A stretch of 64,000 nucleotides of DNA from Dictyophora rubrovolvata. Its lineage: Eukaryota > Basidiomycota > Agaricomycetes > Phallales > Phallaceae. Positions within the stretch are counted from its first letter, which is position 1, and the number at the start of each line of letters is the position of its first letter. The translations under genes were made by a program, and so were the position numbers. The stretch covers positions 806,001-870,000 of the forward strand of contig CP114120.1 in NCBI GenBank assembly GCA_029959195.1, in the 5' to 3' direction. The notes below the pieces were generated by a model that saw only the letters and a program-made list of their open reading frames with translations, was not told the DNA's origin and searched no databases. Of this stretch, positions 1-16,043 are shown one piece after another.

Positions 1-1870
1 GACCAATTTGATGGTAATGGATGTCTCATTCGCGTTGCTGTATTTTCGCCCAATGGAGACTGGCTTGCCTTTTATCGGGACTCTCGAACTGAGGTGTACA
101 TATGGAATACTCGGAAACATACACAGGATGTCGTATTGCGCAATTCTCAAGGGTATCTGGCACTTACTGACAGCTACATTGCCTTTGAAAAAGACGACAC
201 CTCAATAGAGATCCGGGATGTACGGTCGAACACTAAAGTCGCTGAAATTCAACACGATTCTTATGTCAACTGCTTCCAGTTTTCCCCCGATAATCAATAT
301 ATCCTTTCTGCCTCCCACAATGTGTACTCAATTTGGAGCGTGTCTACAGGGGAATTAATCAGTCGATCCGATGTAGACAACATCATCCATTGTCTAACGT
401 TCTCACACGATTCCAAATCAGTTGCGTTGGGCACATCCGATGGTACAATAAATGTTCGAAAATGGGATAAATCTGTGGAACTGGATGACTCGCATGGGGT
501 TGAAAATGGGAGCGTAAATGCAATTTGGCTACGGGGTGTATATCTTATTCTTCAGTATGTGACGTCCCTTGGTCGCGGTTACCTCCAAATTTCAGATACT
601 ACAACAACAAATACAATTGTTCTTGAAGTCGAACTTATAACCCCTGGACCTGTCAGAGTTTTCCCTGACGAGGAAAACGCGCGTGTGGCATATATCACCA
701 GTCGTGGACTCTGTCTCTGGAACGAAAAAGAAGGCGAAATTGTTGTAGACGAACCAAGGAATTCAATCACCGCGCTCGGATGTTCAGACAAATATCTTAT
801 CTCTGGGGACATGAAGGGAATCGTTAAGATATGGGATAGTTGCACCCGCAGCTTGATTGGTGGTCCAATCGCCGTTCCGGAGTGGGTAAGAATTCTTCTC
901 GTCACCACAACGGGTACCCGCTTTGTTGTTGTTTATGGTGATGAAATGGAAATTCGAGAGTGCGGATCGGGTGGTATAGTAGGAGGACCGTTTACCTCCG
1001 AACCATCTTCGTTTCGCCCGGTTGCTTTTTCTGCCAACGAGACACATGTTATATGCATGTCAAATAATAGTGTCGATATCTTAGATGCATTAACGGGAGC
1101 AAGTGTGGAGTCAATTCCATTCTCATGGTTTGGTTCTGAATGGCAACTTTCTCTGAATGGGAAATATTTGACATGGATAGACAATGATGAAATGAAACTG
1201 CTCGACGCGGACACTGAAACATTGCTCAACGGTCCATCGTTTATTCAACCCGTCAGAAAGTCATGGTTTTCCAATGATTCGAAATCAATCATAACAGCGT
1301 CGAGTGCGGATACTTCGGGGAACACCGCATCTTTAGATATCTGGGACATCCAAATCGAAAAAACAATTATCGGGACAATTCGGTACCCGTTCAAACCGGA
1401 GGACATAAATACCCTAGCTCTGAGCAATAGATGTCTTGTTGATTCAATTGATCACTCTTCGCAATGTTTCATCTGGGACTTGGATGTATATGAGATGATG
1501 TCTACTCTGTACAACCCTCCATTCGCCGTTGATTGTCTCGACATTGAGGGGTAAGTTTAGTATTACTTGTATTAAGTATGGTTCACTTAAAGAAACACTC
1601 AGAAAACTGGCACCCAACAAGACGGAGATATTGGATTATGCATTAACGGCCTGGAAAAAAGCTTCGCTTTCCGCTTTCGCTAAGATGGATAACGGATGGG
1701 TTTTGGGTTTGCAGGGTGAGCTTTTGTTTTGGGTTCCAGAAAAGAGAAGAGCGGAATTCTGGTATCCATGCGTGATGCATGTACCGCATCGACATGTTAC
1801 CAAACTTAATTTCGAGAATTTTGTGCATGGTACTAGTTGGACAGAATGTAGAAAATGCACTAGTGTGTAG
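1..1870 (+). CDS. C-terminal WD40 part of a NACHT-WD40 (NLR-like) protein, cut by the window edge
   Basis: The reading frame is open from base 1 to 1550. A 52-base intron (GT at 1551, AG at 1601-1602) joins it to a last exon 1603-1870 ending in TAG; the visible part is 605 residues. Repeated WD-type blades are seen, with words such as VYIWNT, NVYSIWSVSTG, LCLWNE, IIKIWDS-like and LDIWDI. It aligns end to end with the minus-strand gene at 19.06-24.43 kb, which carries C2 and NACHT domains, so the missing 5' part outside the window probably encodes these. Fungal STAND proteins of this build are candidate intracellular sensors, with the WD40 propeller as ligand-binding end; that role is family inference. 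No internal stop is seen here, unlike the second copy. Confidence 0.85.
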
Positions 1871-4716
1871 CCTCCGAAGATGATCTTAGGCATGTTTGTA
1901 CAATTTTTCCGGTCTCGAGTTTGCGTTTGGTGAGACTTGTCCAGGAACAAAGATCCGTGCGAAATTATGAGTCTAAGATTCATTTATATATGCATAAACA
2001 TCAAGGATTTTCAAAACGAATGAGACAGTCGACTAACTTTGACAAATATGTCCTGCGTCCCTCAGAGCGCGCGCACGCACCAGCGTCAACACATAGTATA
2101 GTCTTCAAGCGGTTTCAGTTGAAGATTTCATGATTACAGCGGATGAACAGGAATGGAAGGTTATTTCAAGACTTAGCATTCATTGATTAAATTTGTATCT
2201 TACATGCACATCCCATATAGTACATCTGGGGATTGGTTTTAAATTTGAGCGGTACAAGACCACGTACACACCAAGTACACATACCCATAAATATAAGCTA
2301 TATAAGTACACATTGTCAGCCCATCGGAATGACGTCAACACTCGGCACATTCGAAGAGAAGAACGGTGTGTCTCCATCGGAACGCATTGTATGATGCGAG
2401 GTATCCGAGGGGTGAGGGTTGTCCCCTCAGATACAGATGCATTCGTCCTTGACCAACTTCGTGGTAACGAAAGCCTTAGGACGACGTGCGTATCCACCCT
2501 GCTTTGGTTTGATATCTGAGGCAATTGGAAGCGAGAGGCGATGTAAGTTTTGGCTCTTTCGTCAACAGTCCACGTTACACTGTCTCACTGAGACAGGCAC
2601 GCTGACCGTAGCGCGCGTATTCAGAACGAGGACGAAATACGTCATATTGGTACCGATAGGAAGAGAAAACCAGGTCCGCTTTTCAAACTTATGGCACAAC
2701 GAAAGTCAGAGCACGCGACCTTGAACAAGGATATCAGCCAATATCGTCTCCACCAGGCATCGTTCAAAAGCCCATGACAAATCCCTACTGACAGAGTCCC
2801 AGACCAAATTTACGTTGTGTGGTTTGAGACCGAGTGATCGTATGTAGTGATAGTTCGCGGTGACATCTGCGGCCAGGAGATGATAAGTGATAGGGAACGT
2901 ACGAGTTGGGAGCTTGGTGTTTCTCTCTCGATTCAGTTAATGGTGGTACCGTATAACAAGGTGAATGTTCATCGTGGACTTGGGTTGATGCCCTTGAGAG
3001 CACCATGTATCTCATCTAAACCGGGTATAGCCATTCATCCGAATGCATGCTGAGGCGGTTTGCACATATATGTATACGGCATAAAAAAGTCTGTATACGA
3101 ATGAGTATCTCTGACATGAATAGGTACAAAAAAGAACAAACCCGTAATATACCGCTGTGTTTGAATACGTTACTAGTTCAAAAAAGCACGCGCCCGAATT
3201 ACTGCAAAGAACCGCATGCGACACTTTCTTCTACCGTGTTTGGTATTGAGATTTTGATTCTCGTGCAAAGTATGATAGAGTGAAAGATCCTCTTTGAATA
3301 AGATTAGCAAAAAAAGCATTAGCGGTGAGCTGAACTGAAGGGCAGAGCGGTTACTAACCAGGCTAGCCTCCTGGCAGCGCCAGTCGGCCAATTGTGGTGA
3401 TTGTCATTCCGATGCATTTCGGGGTAATACCAAGTGTAATTCTTGATACCTAACGCAAAAAATTGTGTTAGTTGGAGAGTTTTTTCGTCGCAAATTGTCC
3501 TGAATTTTTTTAGTGCCTTGGTGGGGGTGGGATCGGAAGAAAACATAGCAGGATTACGTAAACTCATTCACGGAGTTTGCCAGTTCGCGTCAAAGTTTTA
3601 CAGTGACAACGACTAACGTTAACGTCGACACTCGACTCAATGAGACCCATGCAGACTCTCAGAAGAGGATTGACCCTTCAGTTGGCCAGATTAACCTGTT
3701 GACATCACGGCTTTCTTTATCTATTTTGCTCTTCAGATTCCCGCTGTAAGCGGCAACTGAGCAATCGAAGCCTGGGCCCTGTAAGTCTGTTGTTTCGACG
3801 AATTCGTGAAGAGGACGCCCAAACGACTATCACCTGTATCACAACATAACGAAATACCTGTACACGGGAATTCTCGACGATGAGGAAAAGGCATACAAGT
3901 CATCCAGCTTACTCTCTCCATGTTCGTCCAACTTTTTGTTATTATTATGCGCAATTTGACGTATTCTGTTCTTTTAAAAGCATTTAACATTGTAAAACCC
4001 TCCAAACCCGCCCCTGTTGGTGTTATCCCATCCCGGTAAATTGGAGAATTTGATCCAATTCGTTATCTGCGGGTAATCGGTCATATTGTCCCCACAAAGA
4101 TTCAACTTTTTGGTCGAAATGCCCAAGTTCGTCCCAGCGACCAATGACGATCCGCCACCTGTCAGGACATTATGATTCAGCAAATTAAATCATCAACCAA
4201 TACTTATGTGCCAACGGGCGAATGTCACTTTCTGATGTTGAAGGTTTAACGGTATCTTCCATCAATTTTTCGAATTTGCTCAATAATACTTAAAAGGAAC
4301 ACAAGGCTAAACTTTAAATCTCGTTTTGAAATCACCGTCGGTGAAATCCTTACTAGTGCGACGTATAGTCTTTTCTTCGATAGAAGTCTCATTGCTAAAT
4401 ACGCTGCTACATATTCATACTTTTAAAATTCTTCTTTACCTGTGACAATCCGAGCACGGCAACACGGAACTCAACCACAAAATTGGTACCGCCTAAGTAC
4501 TACAACTTGAAATGCAAATCTGGGTATAATACTCCACATGTGATAATTTTTATTGGCCTACAAAAATAAATGGTCTAAACTCTAGGTTTGATTACCCCGA
4601 CTCTCGTGACCATCGGGAGGTCTTCTCACCGGCCCCGGCTGGTCCGACCCTGTTGCAATACATATAATCTTTGACTAGACCTGTTTGAAATGATCTTTTC
4701 TTTACATACCCCGTAA
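1871..4716. other. left arm of the inverted duplication: spacer with decayed sequence, eL38 relic and amylase upstream region
   Basis: No intact gene was found. About 1871-2960 matches, with many differences, the reverse complement of about 17,960-18,950. Shared blocks include the stretch around 2215-2300 (GGTACAAGACCACGTACACA) and the one near 2850-2880 (GTGACATCTGC). On the minus strand, short protein-like pieces such as LLAADVTAN sit where the right copy has FIAAADVTAR; the original gene was not identified. About 3760-4000 is an eL38 relic, described separately. From about 4000 to 4716 no homology was seen; this is probably the amylase upstream region. Confidence 0.6.
3760..3995 (+). pseudogene. 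RPL38: decayed copy of ribosomal protein eL38 (copy A)
   Basis: The stretch CGACGATGAGGAAAAGGC (about 3878-3895), preceded by AATACCTGTACACG and followed by TCTCCATGTTCGTCCAACTTT and GCATTTAACATTGTAA, matches base by base the better preserved minus-strand eL38 copy at 16.60-17.06 kb. That includes the intron before the last exon. The block encoding the [12 protein letters not shown] core is largely missing and no open frame survives. It lies in the same relative position in the left arm as copy B in the right arm, so both came with the segmental duplication. Identification rests on copy B. Confidence 0.6.
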
Positions 4717-8037
<3,321 letters not shown>

Positions 8038-8537
8038 AACTCGAATGATCAATTAATCAGAATCACTAGTCACTCACGATATTGTTTGAACCTTTTCGAG
8101 TCAAAGTCTAGCCTCAGTCTATTTGTCACTTTTGTTTGTCGGCTTGTTTATTTGTTTCTGCCAAATTTCTTTTTTTCTGCGGAATGCTGTGTAATAATAT
8201 TTTGCCAAGCCGCGGAGCCGTGCGATCAAAGTTGCCTCGGCAAAGCACCGTGTTACAAAGACATGTGACGCGGCGACCCTTGATTAATGCTTGAAAATCG
8301 TAATAAAATGTCGCGCCTGTCCTGCAGGCATAGACACTTGAGTCAAAAGGACCGATTTTAGATGCCGTCGCCCAATTCTTCTTTTTTTTTTGCTTTTGTC
8401 CTTTTTTTTTCAGACCCATAGTGGTGGTCGCTATTCCTCGGCATCAAGGACGTGAGGCGTTACCGCAGTGCCGTGTCTTCTTTTATTCATAGCTACAACT
8501 ACACACTTTTCCGTCTCGTTTTGCGCTTAACCTCAAA
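8038..8537. other. intergenic region between amylase and DUF3433 genes
   Basis: About 500 bases with T-rich tracts (8170-8180, 8383-8412). It presumably holds the amylase 3' end and the upstream region of the next gene. No protein-like frame or repeat was seen. Confidence 0.6.
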
Positions 8538-11466
8538 ATGAAGGCTTTTCGACACCTTCATCTGTCTTCAATACTGTCTCTGGATGATAAAAGATCATCT
8601 ATCGCATCCCCTTCCATGTCTTCTTACGTCGACATTCCAGGAGGAAAAAAGAAGAAGAAGAGCAAGGTCTGTTATCATTATAATCTCCAGTTGTAATTTG
8701 CATTTTGCCTCAACTTTCTATAGACTCCAGCAGCTCTTAACACATGGCGATTCGCGACTGCCATTTGTCTGATGTTTTCGTTAGTTATCGCCCTCGAGGT
8801 GGCTTTAGCAATATCCGTCAAACAAGAAGGCAAGTCCTATTCCGCCCATTCCTTCCGCGTCTTAAAACGTTCTCTAACGTCTTGTGGCCTATTTGCTCAG
8901 GGTTTCCAACCGGGAATATGACTACGGGGAGAGTCCAGTTCTATAGCGTACGTCTCATTTGATTGGTCAACCACAGGGAACGGATCACCAAAGTTACGGG
9001 CTGCTCTATAGTCGTTTATTCCAACACTTTCAATCACCGGCCTGGCATATTATTGGAGAAGTTTGGACAGAGCGTATAGGAGAATGCAGGTGAGTATCCA
9101 TTTTCAGTGTCCTTTAAACGGGCCTTAACCTTAACCACCGACCCTTAGCCCTACATTAATATGTCACAAGGGCCAACGACAGCCCAGGACAGCGTACTAC
9201 TCGACCTGGAACACATGAGGTTCGTCCCCATCGCGCATGTTCTCCGTCTCCTAGCTTGCTGACCTCTAAAATTAGTTTTGTGAAATTGTCCAAAGTCTCA
9301 CTTGAGACAGGACGCTACGTAGTTTTATTCTCAACAATTCTCGCATTTCTGGGTATATTCTACCACCCCTTGGCCAGTTCATTTTTCTTTGTGAAGAGTG
9401 TTCCATTTGTTTTTCCTGGTGAGTTGGTAATTTGATCCGCCATTCAAAAGTTTTTTTTTGCTAAATCGGGTCACAAAGCCGACGCCGATGTCCAGAGTGT
9501 GGCCACTTTGGGATTAAACCCTCTCTTTAAAGATTTATCCTCTTTCGTGGCCGCAGCCGGATTTTCAGAAGCTGCAGCATATTATGGTCTGGACGAACCC
9601 CCGTTTGTCAATGGTTCTTGGGCAGTAGCTCGATTCCAGGTCAGTTTCACTGTCCCCTTTACCCCCTTCCCTCAGGATAGCTTATCCTTGCATTGATTGT
9701 TTAGTACCCTTCTGATATCTCAGTAAACTCTACGGTAACTGTAAACACGACCGCTATAGAGTCCCAGCTAAACTGCTCTTCCATTCCCGTGGATGTTATC
9801 CTAAACTCACCACAACCCCTGAATACCACCCTCCAAGTGGACATTGCTCCAGGATGTTCTAGATCAGTATTAATTGATCCAGCTTCGTCACCCAACCAGT
9901 ATGGAGTTCAGGCGATAACGAATTGTACGACTAGTGGTGGCGATGCAGGCACCGTTTCTCCTGAATTTGCTCCCGTTTTGTTTTGGTTTTATACTATCGG
10001 AAGTGGCACAGGCCAGGTCTTGGCCAGGTCTGTGTTCTGTGACATTTCGTTGAGAACTGCTGCTGTGGAAGTCACAGTGGATGGGACAACGGGACTTTTG
10101 ACACAGTTGAACGAGATTGGAGACGCTGCTTCCAATGGCAATAACGTTACTAGTGGTCCTTTTTCCGGACACGCTTTTAACGGGTAGAAAAAATTTCTCC
10201 TATCCTCTTCTCCAGTTCGTTCTCTCATATTGTTGAACAGTATAGCTTTTGATTCTCAAAATCCTGCTGCTTCGTTCAACCTCAGCAACCCTTTTATTGC
10301 TGCGAGAGCACTGGCCGTCCAATCACAAATACCCGGTGCGATTTTCAGGTGCGATTTTTATGTAACCTTGTTATCTGTTAGATATTGACCCTAAAGATTT
10401 AGGCTCGCCACTGATGCAGTATTGAATCCTGGGGGATTTTCAGACCAGGGGTTGTTATCCATCACAGAGAGCATCTATGTATGCCTTTCTTTCATGCACT
10501 ATAGAAAAATAATCGATCTAATCATTATTCAGTCGCAATATCTCAGTGTCATTGCCCTGGGAAATTATTTTATACCTGCCTCGGAGAAACTGGTCGCCAA
10601 TGTGACGCTCTGGCCTAATCGGCTTTTCATGAAGTTCGTTCATTTTTGCTTTGATTACTGACTTTATTTCTGCCACTGACGCTAATTGTTTTTTTTTATC
10701 AAGTCATATGACGGTCCACATTCTTTCGTGTCTGCTCATTGTCGTTGCGTTCACTGAGATAGTGCTATACTATTTCTACCGTAAACGAAGCCGAAACATC
10801 AACCTGGGTACTCGCCCGGGATTCATCGCTCACTGCATGAGTATCTTGCCATATGCCAATACCAGCCTGATAACACCAACAGACGATAGACAGTCTTTAA
10901 AACGGAAATTGGACAAGTTGCAATTCATGTTGGACGACGATGGGTATATTGTCGCATTACCGACCGGTGAACTGGATGCAGTGAAAAGATCGAGGGGGGC
11001 TTCGTGGCTTTCTCAGCAGAAGTCGATGCTCAAGTTTCATATGGAACCATACGAGGATATATCCCCGTTCTCTCCTAAATCTGATGATGATGATTGGCTC
11101 AGTGTATCGTTGAAATCACCTTATTCGACGCCTTTGTCTCCTGCGAGTTCTGAAAACACGGGAGGAGTATCACATTCAAGGAAAGGATCTTCAGGTGGGC
11201 GTAGTGTGAGGTTCTCGTCTAAAGTTCCAAGTCCGTTAAGTCGATCAACCTTCGATCGCGAGAGCTCGATCACTCCTCGTGCAAGGGGTTCGGTGGAGTC
11301 GACTGCGAGCTCTGGGGAAAGTCGGAACCAGCGGTCGTTACCGGTCCCGCCTCCTGGTCTATCAAATCCTCCGACTTTTATAAATCCGTTTTTGCAGGCA
11401 GAAGACACCTCGAGCTCAAGCTCGACGAGTTCGCATGATAGTGGGAACGCAAGAGATATTGGATAA
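8538..11466 (+). CDS. DUF3433-type multi-pass membrane protein
   Basis: Twelve exons give 753 residues: 8538-8666, 8724-8829, 8901-8947, 9012-9089, 9149-9219, 9276-9418, 9479-9639, 9705-10183, 10241-10348, 10403-10478, 10533-10633, 10704-11466. A short basic cytosolic N-terminus (GGKKKKKSK) precedes a membrane helix (AICLMFSLVIALEVALAI). Then comes the DUF3433-like block around LAYYWRSLDRAYRRMQPY, a second helix (VVLFSTILAFLGIFY), and a large extracytosolic region with many N-x-S/T sites. A final helix (LSCLLIVVAFTEIVLYYFY) is followed by a Ser-rich cytosolic tail. The family is fungal and has no settled biochemical role. Intron 2 starts with GC (AG|GCAAGT). It sits about 250 bases upstream of SLD5 on the same strand. 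Confidence 0.85.
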
Positions 11467-11713
11467 TATCTACAGGGCCATTATTATAATTTATCGTAAA
11501 TTTACAATTGGTTTAGTTTTATTTTGGGATTGTCGTAGTTATACATCATTGTATATACCCCTTGTGTAAAGTAGTGTAACATAATTTTATTAACGACGAA
11601 ATGCTTTATATCCTCAAACAGTAAACTGTAATTGGAAATTGTAGCTGGGAATGAGATTTATTTTTTCAGCGCGTTATAGCGCTGCGTGACAACACGTTCC
11701 AATCCTACCTCCG

Positions 11714-12754
11714 ATGCTTCCTCGTGCCAAACGACCTCGTACGGAAAGTACGAGCCTGGCCGATAACTCCGATGATGATCTTTTCGATGTCAGACCTTTA
11801 CAGCTACTTTCTTTCATGACAGAAGACATTTCTGCCGGAGGAAGTTCTTCTAATGCCCGAAGAGGACCTGCTGCAGTTGACCAAAGACCCATAGAGCCTA
11901 TGGTCATAGAAGACGATCAACAAGATACGCACGTCATTCAACTTATGAGACATTGGATGAACGAACGTCTTTCTCCGGAGTTACTTCAACACTGTGGGGA
12001 TCTGTTGCAGACTTTATTGGATAGAATTCGAGATCAGGCATGGGCTCCGGACGAAATGTGAAATACTCTTTTTTTGAGATTCTTATATTAACAAGGCTAC
12101 GCTGGTTTCGCAATTGCGAGGTGATCCGGATGCGAATGAAGATGAGCATTATCAGATTATTCTTGTGCAGACGGAAATGGAGCGGATTCGGTTTGTTATA
12201 CGATCGTATACCCGGGCACGTATAGCTAAGGTTTTTGATATCGTCTTTCTCTTTATTGATTCTCATGGGACTGAGCTTTGAAGCAGATTGAGAAGTATGC
12301 AAAGTTTATTCTTCAAAATCTGGATATGCAAAGACGGCTTTCGATGATGGAACTCAAATACCTGCAAATGTACGGTACTTCTCCCTGAAGTTTTTCCGTC
12401 CTTGCATCGTTCATGTTTCGTTGCAGGTACGAACGGCTGTTGGAGAACCACTTCAGCACAACTGTTCTTAAAGATTTGCCGCCCTGGATCCGTGTTGAAA
12501 GAGAAGGATCGAATTGGCCTGGTCCAAGTACAGGTAAGTATCACCTTTATATCTTATGCCTAAACTCACTTATTCTCACCTTAGTTTCCAAACCAAATGG
12601 GGATACACCCGTATTTGTTCGTGCACTCCAAAACTGCGATCATATTTTATTGCCTGAGTAAGTTCTACGAGTCCAAATTTGCGCGCGGCTTTCCTTGCTG
12701 ATTGGGAGCGTTTTGCAAGTGGTCGCCCGATTGATCTCAAAAAAGGCTCCATAA
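11714..12754 (+). CDS. SLD5: GINS complex subunit SLD5
   Basis: Six exons give 255 residues: 11714-12037, 12096-12230, 12287-12369, 12427-12533, 12585-12657, 12709-12754. SLD5 is one of four GINS subunits; with Cdc45 and Mcm2-7 it forms the replicative helicase. Diagnostic stretches are HVIQLMRHWMNERLSPELL, RGDPDANEDEHYQIILVQTE, RFVIRSYTRARI, IEKYAKFILQ and the C-terminal B domain with VFVRAL. Length fits the family. Only a GC-AG first intron (donor CAG|GCATGG at 12038) keeps the frame and the expected spacing before LRGDPDA; reading through meets a stop after 115 codons. That donor departs from the usual GCAAGT, so the first junction should be checked with transcripts. Confidence 0.9.
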
Positions 12755-13023
12755 GTTTATTGCGTTATTCGTCCATCGTGAACCATGTACTTCGAGGGGA
12801 AATGGAGCTTGTATAGAAATGGACTTTCTTTTGTAGAATATTACCATGTATCGCTATATAATGGCTTTTTGGACATCGCTACTACGTACAACGAAGCGCA
12901 CCTGATTACGTCATCTACATCGCATACTCAGTTGTGGCTATCAGCCCCATAACACATTCTTCCTCCCGCCCCCCCAATAATCTTTTCCACGTTTCTGAAA
13001 CAATACATCGACTAAACGGCATC

Positions 13024-13882
13024 ATGAAGATATTTGCATTGTCTGTTTTCCTTGCACCAGCCAGCGGCGCAGTTACTTTGCTTTCATCTGCCTCCGATCT
13101 CTCATCATTCTCGTTTTATCAGCGCCCTAGCCTCAGAGAATTCCTAATATTCTTTACGAAAACTGTGGTTGAGCGGACAAAGTCGGGGAATAGACAAAGT
13201 GTACAAGAGAATAGTTATGTTGCCCATATTTATAATCGAGGTGGTCCTGAGCAATTAGCTGGTTCGTCGGATGTCAACTTTTCTTATTGATAGCACGTAT
13301 TGGGAGTATTGATATCTTCTTTTCTTTTTATAAGGTGTCATCGTTACTGATGGAGAATATCCTACTCGGCCTGCGTTCTCGCTTTTGACGAAAATCCTCG
13401 AGGAGTTCAGTACATCTGTCCCTCAATCATCTTATTCTACTCCATCTTCAATTTCTTTCCCCCAGGTACGATAATTTATCCTCGCCTCTCATCCTTGTCT
13501 GATCCCTCATGTGTGGTGCAGATCGAAACTTATCTTTCAAAATATCAAGATCCCAAGCAGGCCGACACCATCATGCGAGTGCAACAAGAACTAGATGAGA
13601 CAAAGATTGTCTTGGTGAGAGCTTTTTCGTTCTTCTCAACTTAGTTAGCACTGATTGCGTTTTTCTCACTTTTGTGACATTCAATCAGCACAAAACTATC
13701 GAGTCCGTTTTGGAACGTGGTGAGAAATTGGACAACCTAGTGGAACGTTCAACGGCCTTGAGCGCTCAAAGCAAGATGTTTTATAAGACAGCGAAAAGCG
13801 TATGCTAATTTCTTTTTCTTGTCTTGTTCCTGACCCAATTGACTCATTCATCTAATAGCAAAACAGCTGCTGTAACATATGA
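13024..13882 (+). CDS. YKT6: R-SNARE YKT6
   Basis: Five exons give 198 residues: 13024-13261, 13335-13465, 13522-13614, 13689-13799, 13859-13882. The N-terminal longin domain starts [10 protein letters not shown] and contains [10 protein letters not shown]. The SNARE motif follows, with the central arginine context [19 protein letters not shown]. The protein ends SCCNI, placing a cysteine pair at the C-terminus: farnesylation of the CaaX cysteine and palmitoylation of its neighbour are how YKT6 proteins reach membranes. It works in fusion at Golgi, vacuole and endosome. Length matches yeast and animal YKT6 (about 200). The next gene, site-2 protease, is convergent, with 148 bases between the stops. 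Confidence 0.95.
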
Positions 13883-14030
13883 TTCCGGAGTTGCCTTCCC
13901 CGTCTTTGGCTTAATGATTACTTACCATCAGTTGTAAAGTATTTATACTCCATGTTAAGTAGATATCCTTGAATTTCATTACGTGGAAGTTTTAATCTAA
14001 ACATGCAAATGCGAGATGGCTATGAGGTTT

Positions 14031-16043
14031 TCATAAAGGAAGGAAATTGCTGATGGCAAGACTAGATGCTAAAATAATGGTAACTCTTTCAAAAAAGGTG
14101 AGAATGCTTTTGGCACGGTAGGTCCGAGATAGACTGCCGGATTCCAGATCGAAGGATTCTGCCGTTCGCAATTTAAGTGAGATTAAATCTGCGATGGCGA
14201 GAAATAGTTCTCCTCCGTCCAATGCTCGTATTGGAAGTAAATTCAAAAAGAAGAGAGAAAGCGATACGGTGTTTATGTATCTAGTTTGGAGATTAAGTTT
14301 GTGATAGATGATTTGGTTTACGAATGACTCACTCCATTAATAAATTCAACCAAAAGGGCAAAGAACTTGGGAGAAAAAAAAGACTGGGCTGGAAATTATC
14401 CACCATAACTAATGAATTGTGTCAGAATGCGAACACAATTCTGATCTAAATGCATACTTTGATCCCAAACTTCTTGTTTTGGACCATTCCATACCACCGT
14501 GCGAGATCTCTCTTCACTAGGATCCTTAAAAATAATCCGCACTAACGATGTCGATGGATGAGGCCGGATACATAAATTATCGGTCGGACAGTCTACGTTG
14601 GAATCACATCGAGGCCACGAGGGGTCTTCCATCATGACAAGGGGATCTATACAACCATTTTCTGTCTCGTCGGAAGTGGTGAAACATGTTCCATTTCCGC
14701 TGGCCAGTGTGGACTCAAGATAACAGCAACTTCCAAAACGAACTAAGATTTATTTATTATAGCCCTTGTAAATGATAAACGAAAGCGTATAGGAGGCCAT
14801 CTCACCGTGAAGCATAGAGGATTGAAGACACCAGCCTGTTGTTTCGTGGTGACCGAGTAAGATATCTGACCAAGAATCTATGGTTGTAGTTTCGAAGTAG
14901 CTTGTTATGTGTGAATCATCTATTTGGGTGATTATTGCAGCACGGGGTATATGCTGGGATAGTGGGGAGTCCTACAATTTCCGAGCATTTAAAAAAAGTA
15001 GTTTGTGAATTCACATATTAAACTAATACCTCTCCGAATCCTATCACTTTCACACCATCTTCCAAGGGTTTATAGCCAACGTAAGGCAGAAGATGTTCTT
15101 TTAAACGAAATGAGGACAGCAAGAATAAGATGGCGATCGTTATAAAGTTGTGAAAAACGCCGGATGAAGCAACGCGAATACGGGAGGCAGGGTTCTGTTC
15201 CTTTAGGGGAACGAGCTCTACAAATGCCGCTGGAATGACAGCAAAAAGATTATATCCCCATCTGGTAAGTGGAATATTCTCCCTGAAAGTATTTTTTTTC
15301 AAGTGTCATAATATATAACACAATGGGAAACTTACAATGAAGCTGTGACGGCGTGTCCGTATTCGTGTATTCCGGTGCAAATTAGTAAAGCAATGACTAT
15401 GGGATAAACATGTGAAAGAGGAAGATTGAAGCCGGGAATCTTCAAAAATTGGAATGTAAATAAAAACGTCCGACTAACGCGTAATGGTACCTACAAGTAG
15501 TCGTGGGTTTAAGATTTGGGTATCGTCAGCGGGACGAGGGGTAAAAGCTGCCAATCCTCGTTTAACAAAAGTTGATGATGGTGATGTAGCCGAACTTCTA
15601 GGTACGAAAAAGCGATAATATCGTCCGAACAGAAGAACCGCGGACCACCAAAGCGCCCCAACGGTAAATATTTGACCAGCGAAGGCTATGAGAGAACCCA
15701 AGTTGTAGAACGCTGTTAAGAGTCTTGAATTTGGGTGACTATTTCTTGAAAAACGATCTCGGCCCGTGGAATCGCTCGAGGTGCTGGTTAACGTCGCTTC
15801 CGTTTTTTTACCCTTTTCAACATACAAATTGGTCCAAAATCGAATTAAAAGGAATCCAGCAAGTTCGATGCTGATAATAGAAGTGCCGATTTTGGCGTTC
15901 CACAAGGAGCCTTTTATTGGTGCGTCTTCGGGTCTTGCTGTAACAGGTAGAAAAGAAAGGCCATCCCGCCTCAGTTTGGTGTGTTTATAGTAAATATAGA
16001 GCCAGAATACGACCACAGATCCGCAGAGCAGTAAGAAAGACAT
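14031..16043 (-). CDS. site-2 protease (M50 intramembrane metalloprotease)
   Basis: Seven exons on the minus strand give 560 residues: 16043-15495, 15439-15336, 15282-15030, 14971-14806, 14742-14458, 14408-14333, 14280-14031. Several hydrophobic helices are present. The zinc-binding HEYGH lies near residue 208 in a membrane helix and the third zinc ligand is in NLLPIRALDGG (Asp near 499), the arrangement of S2P/MBTPS2. A cysteine-containing luminal insert (CDSNVDCPTDNLC) lies between the two halves. S2P cuts membrane-anchored transcription factors such as SREBP homologues after a first luminal cut, so a role in sterol/hypoxia response is likely by family. The frame is continuous only if the 49-base intron 14409-14457 is removed. 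No defect was seen. Confidence 0.93.

Noticed and set aside
579-1427. Minus-strand frames opposite the WD40 gene
   Set aside because: Their codon pattern mirrors the plus-strand WD40 coding sequence; no motif of their own.
12038-12061. SLD5 ending after 115 codons
   Set aside because: The first exon does run to a TGA, but all downstream SLD5 text follows in frame after a GC-AG intron.
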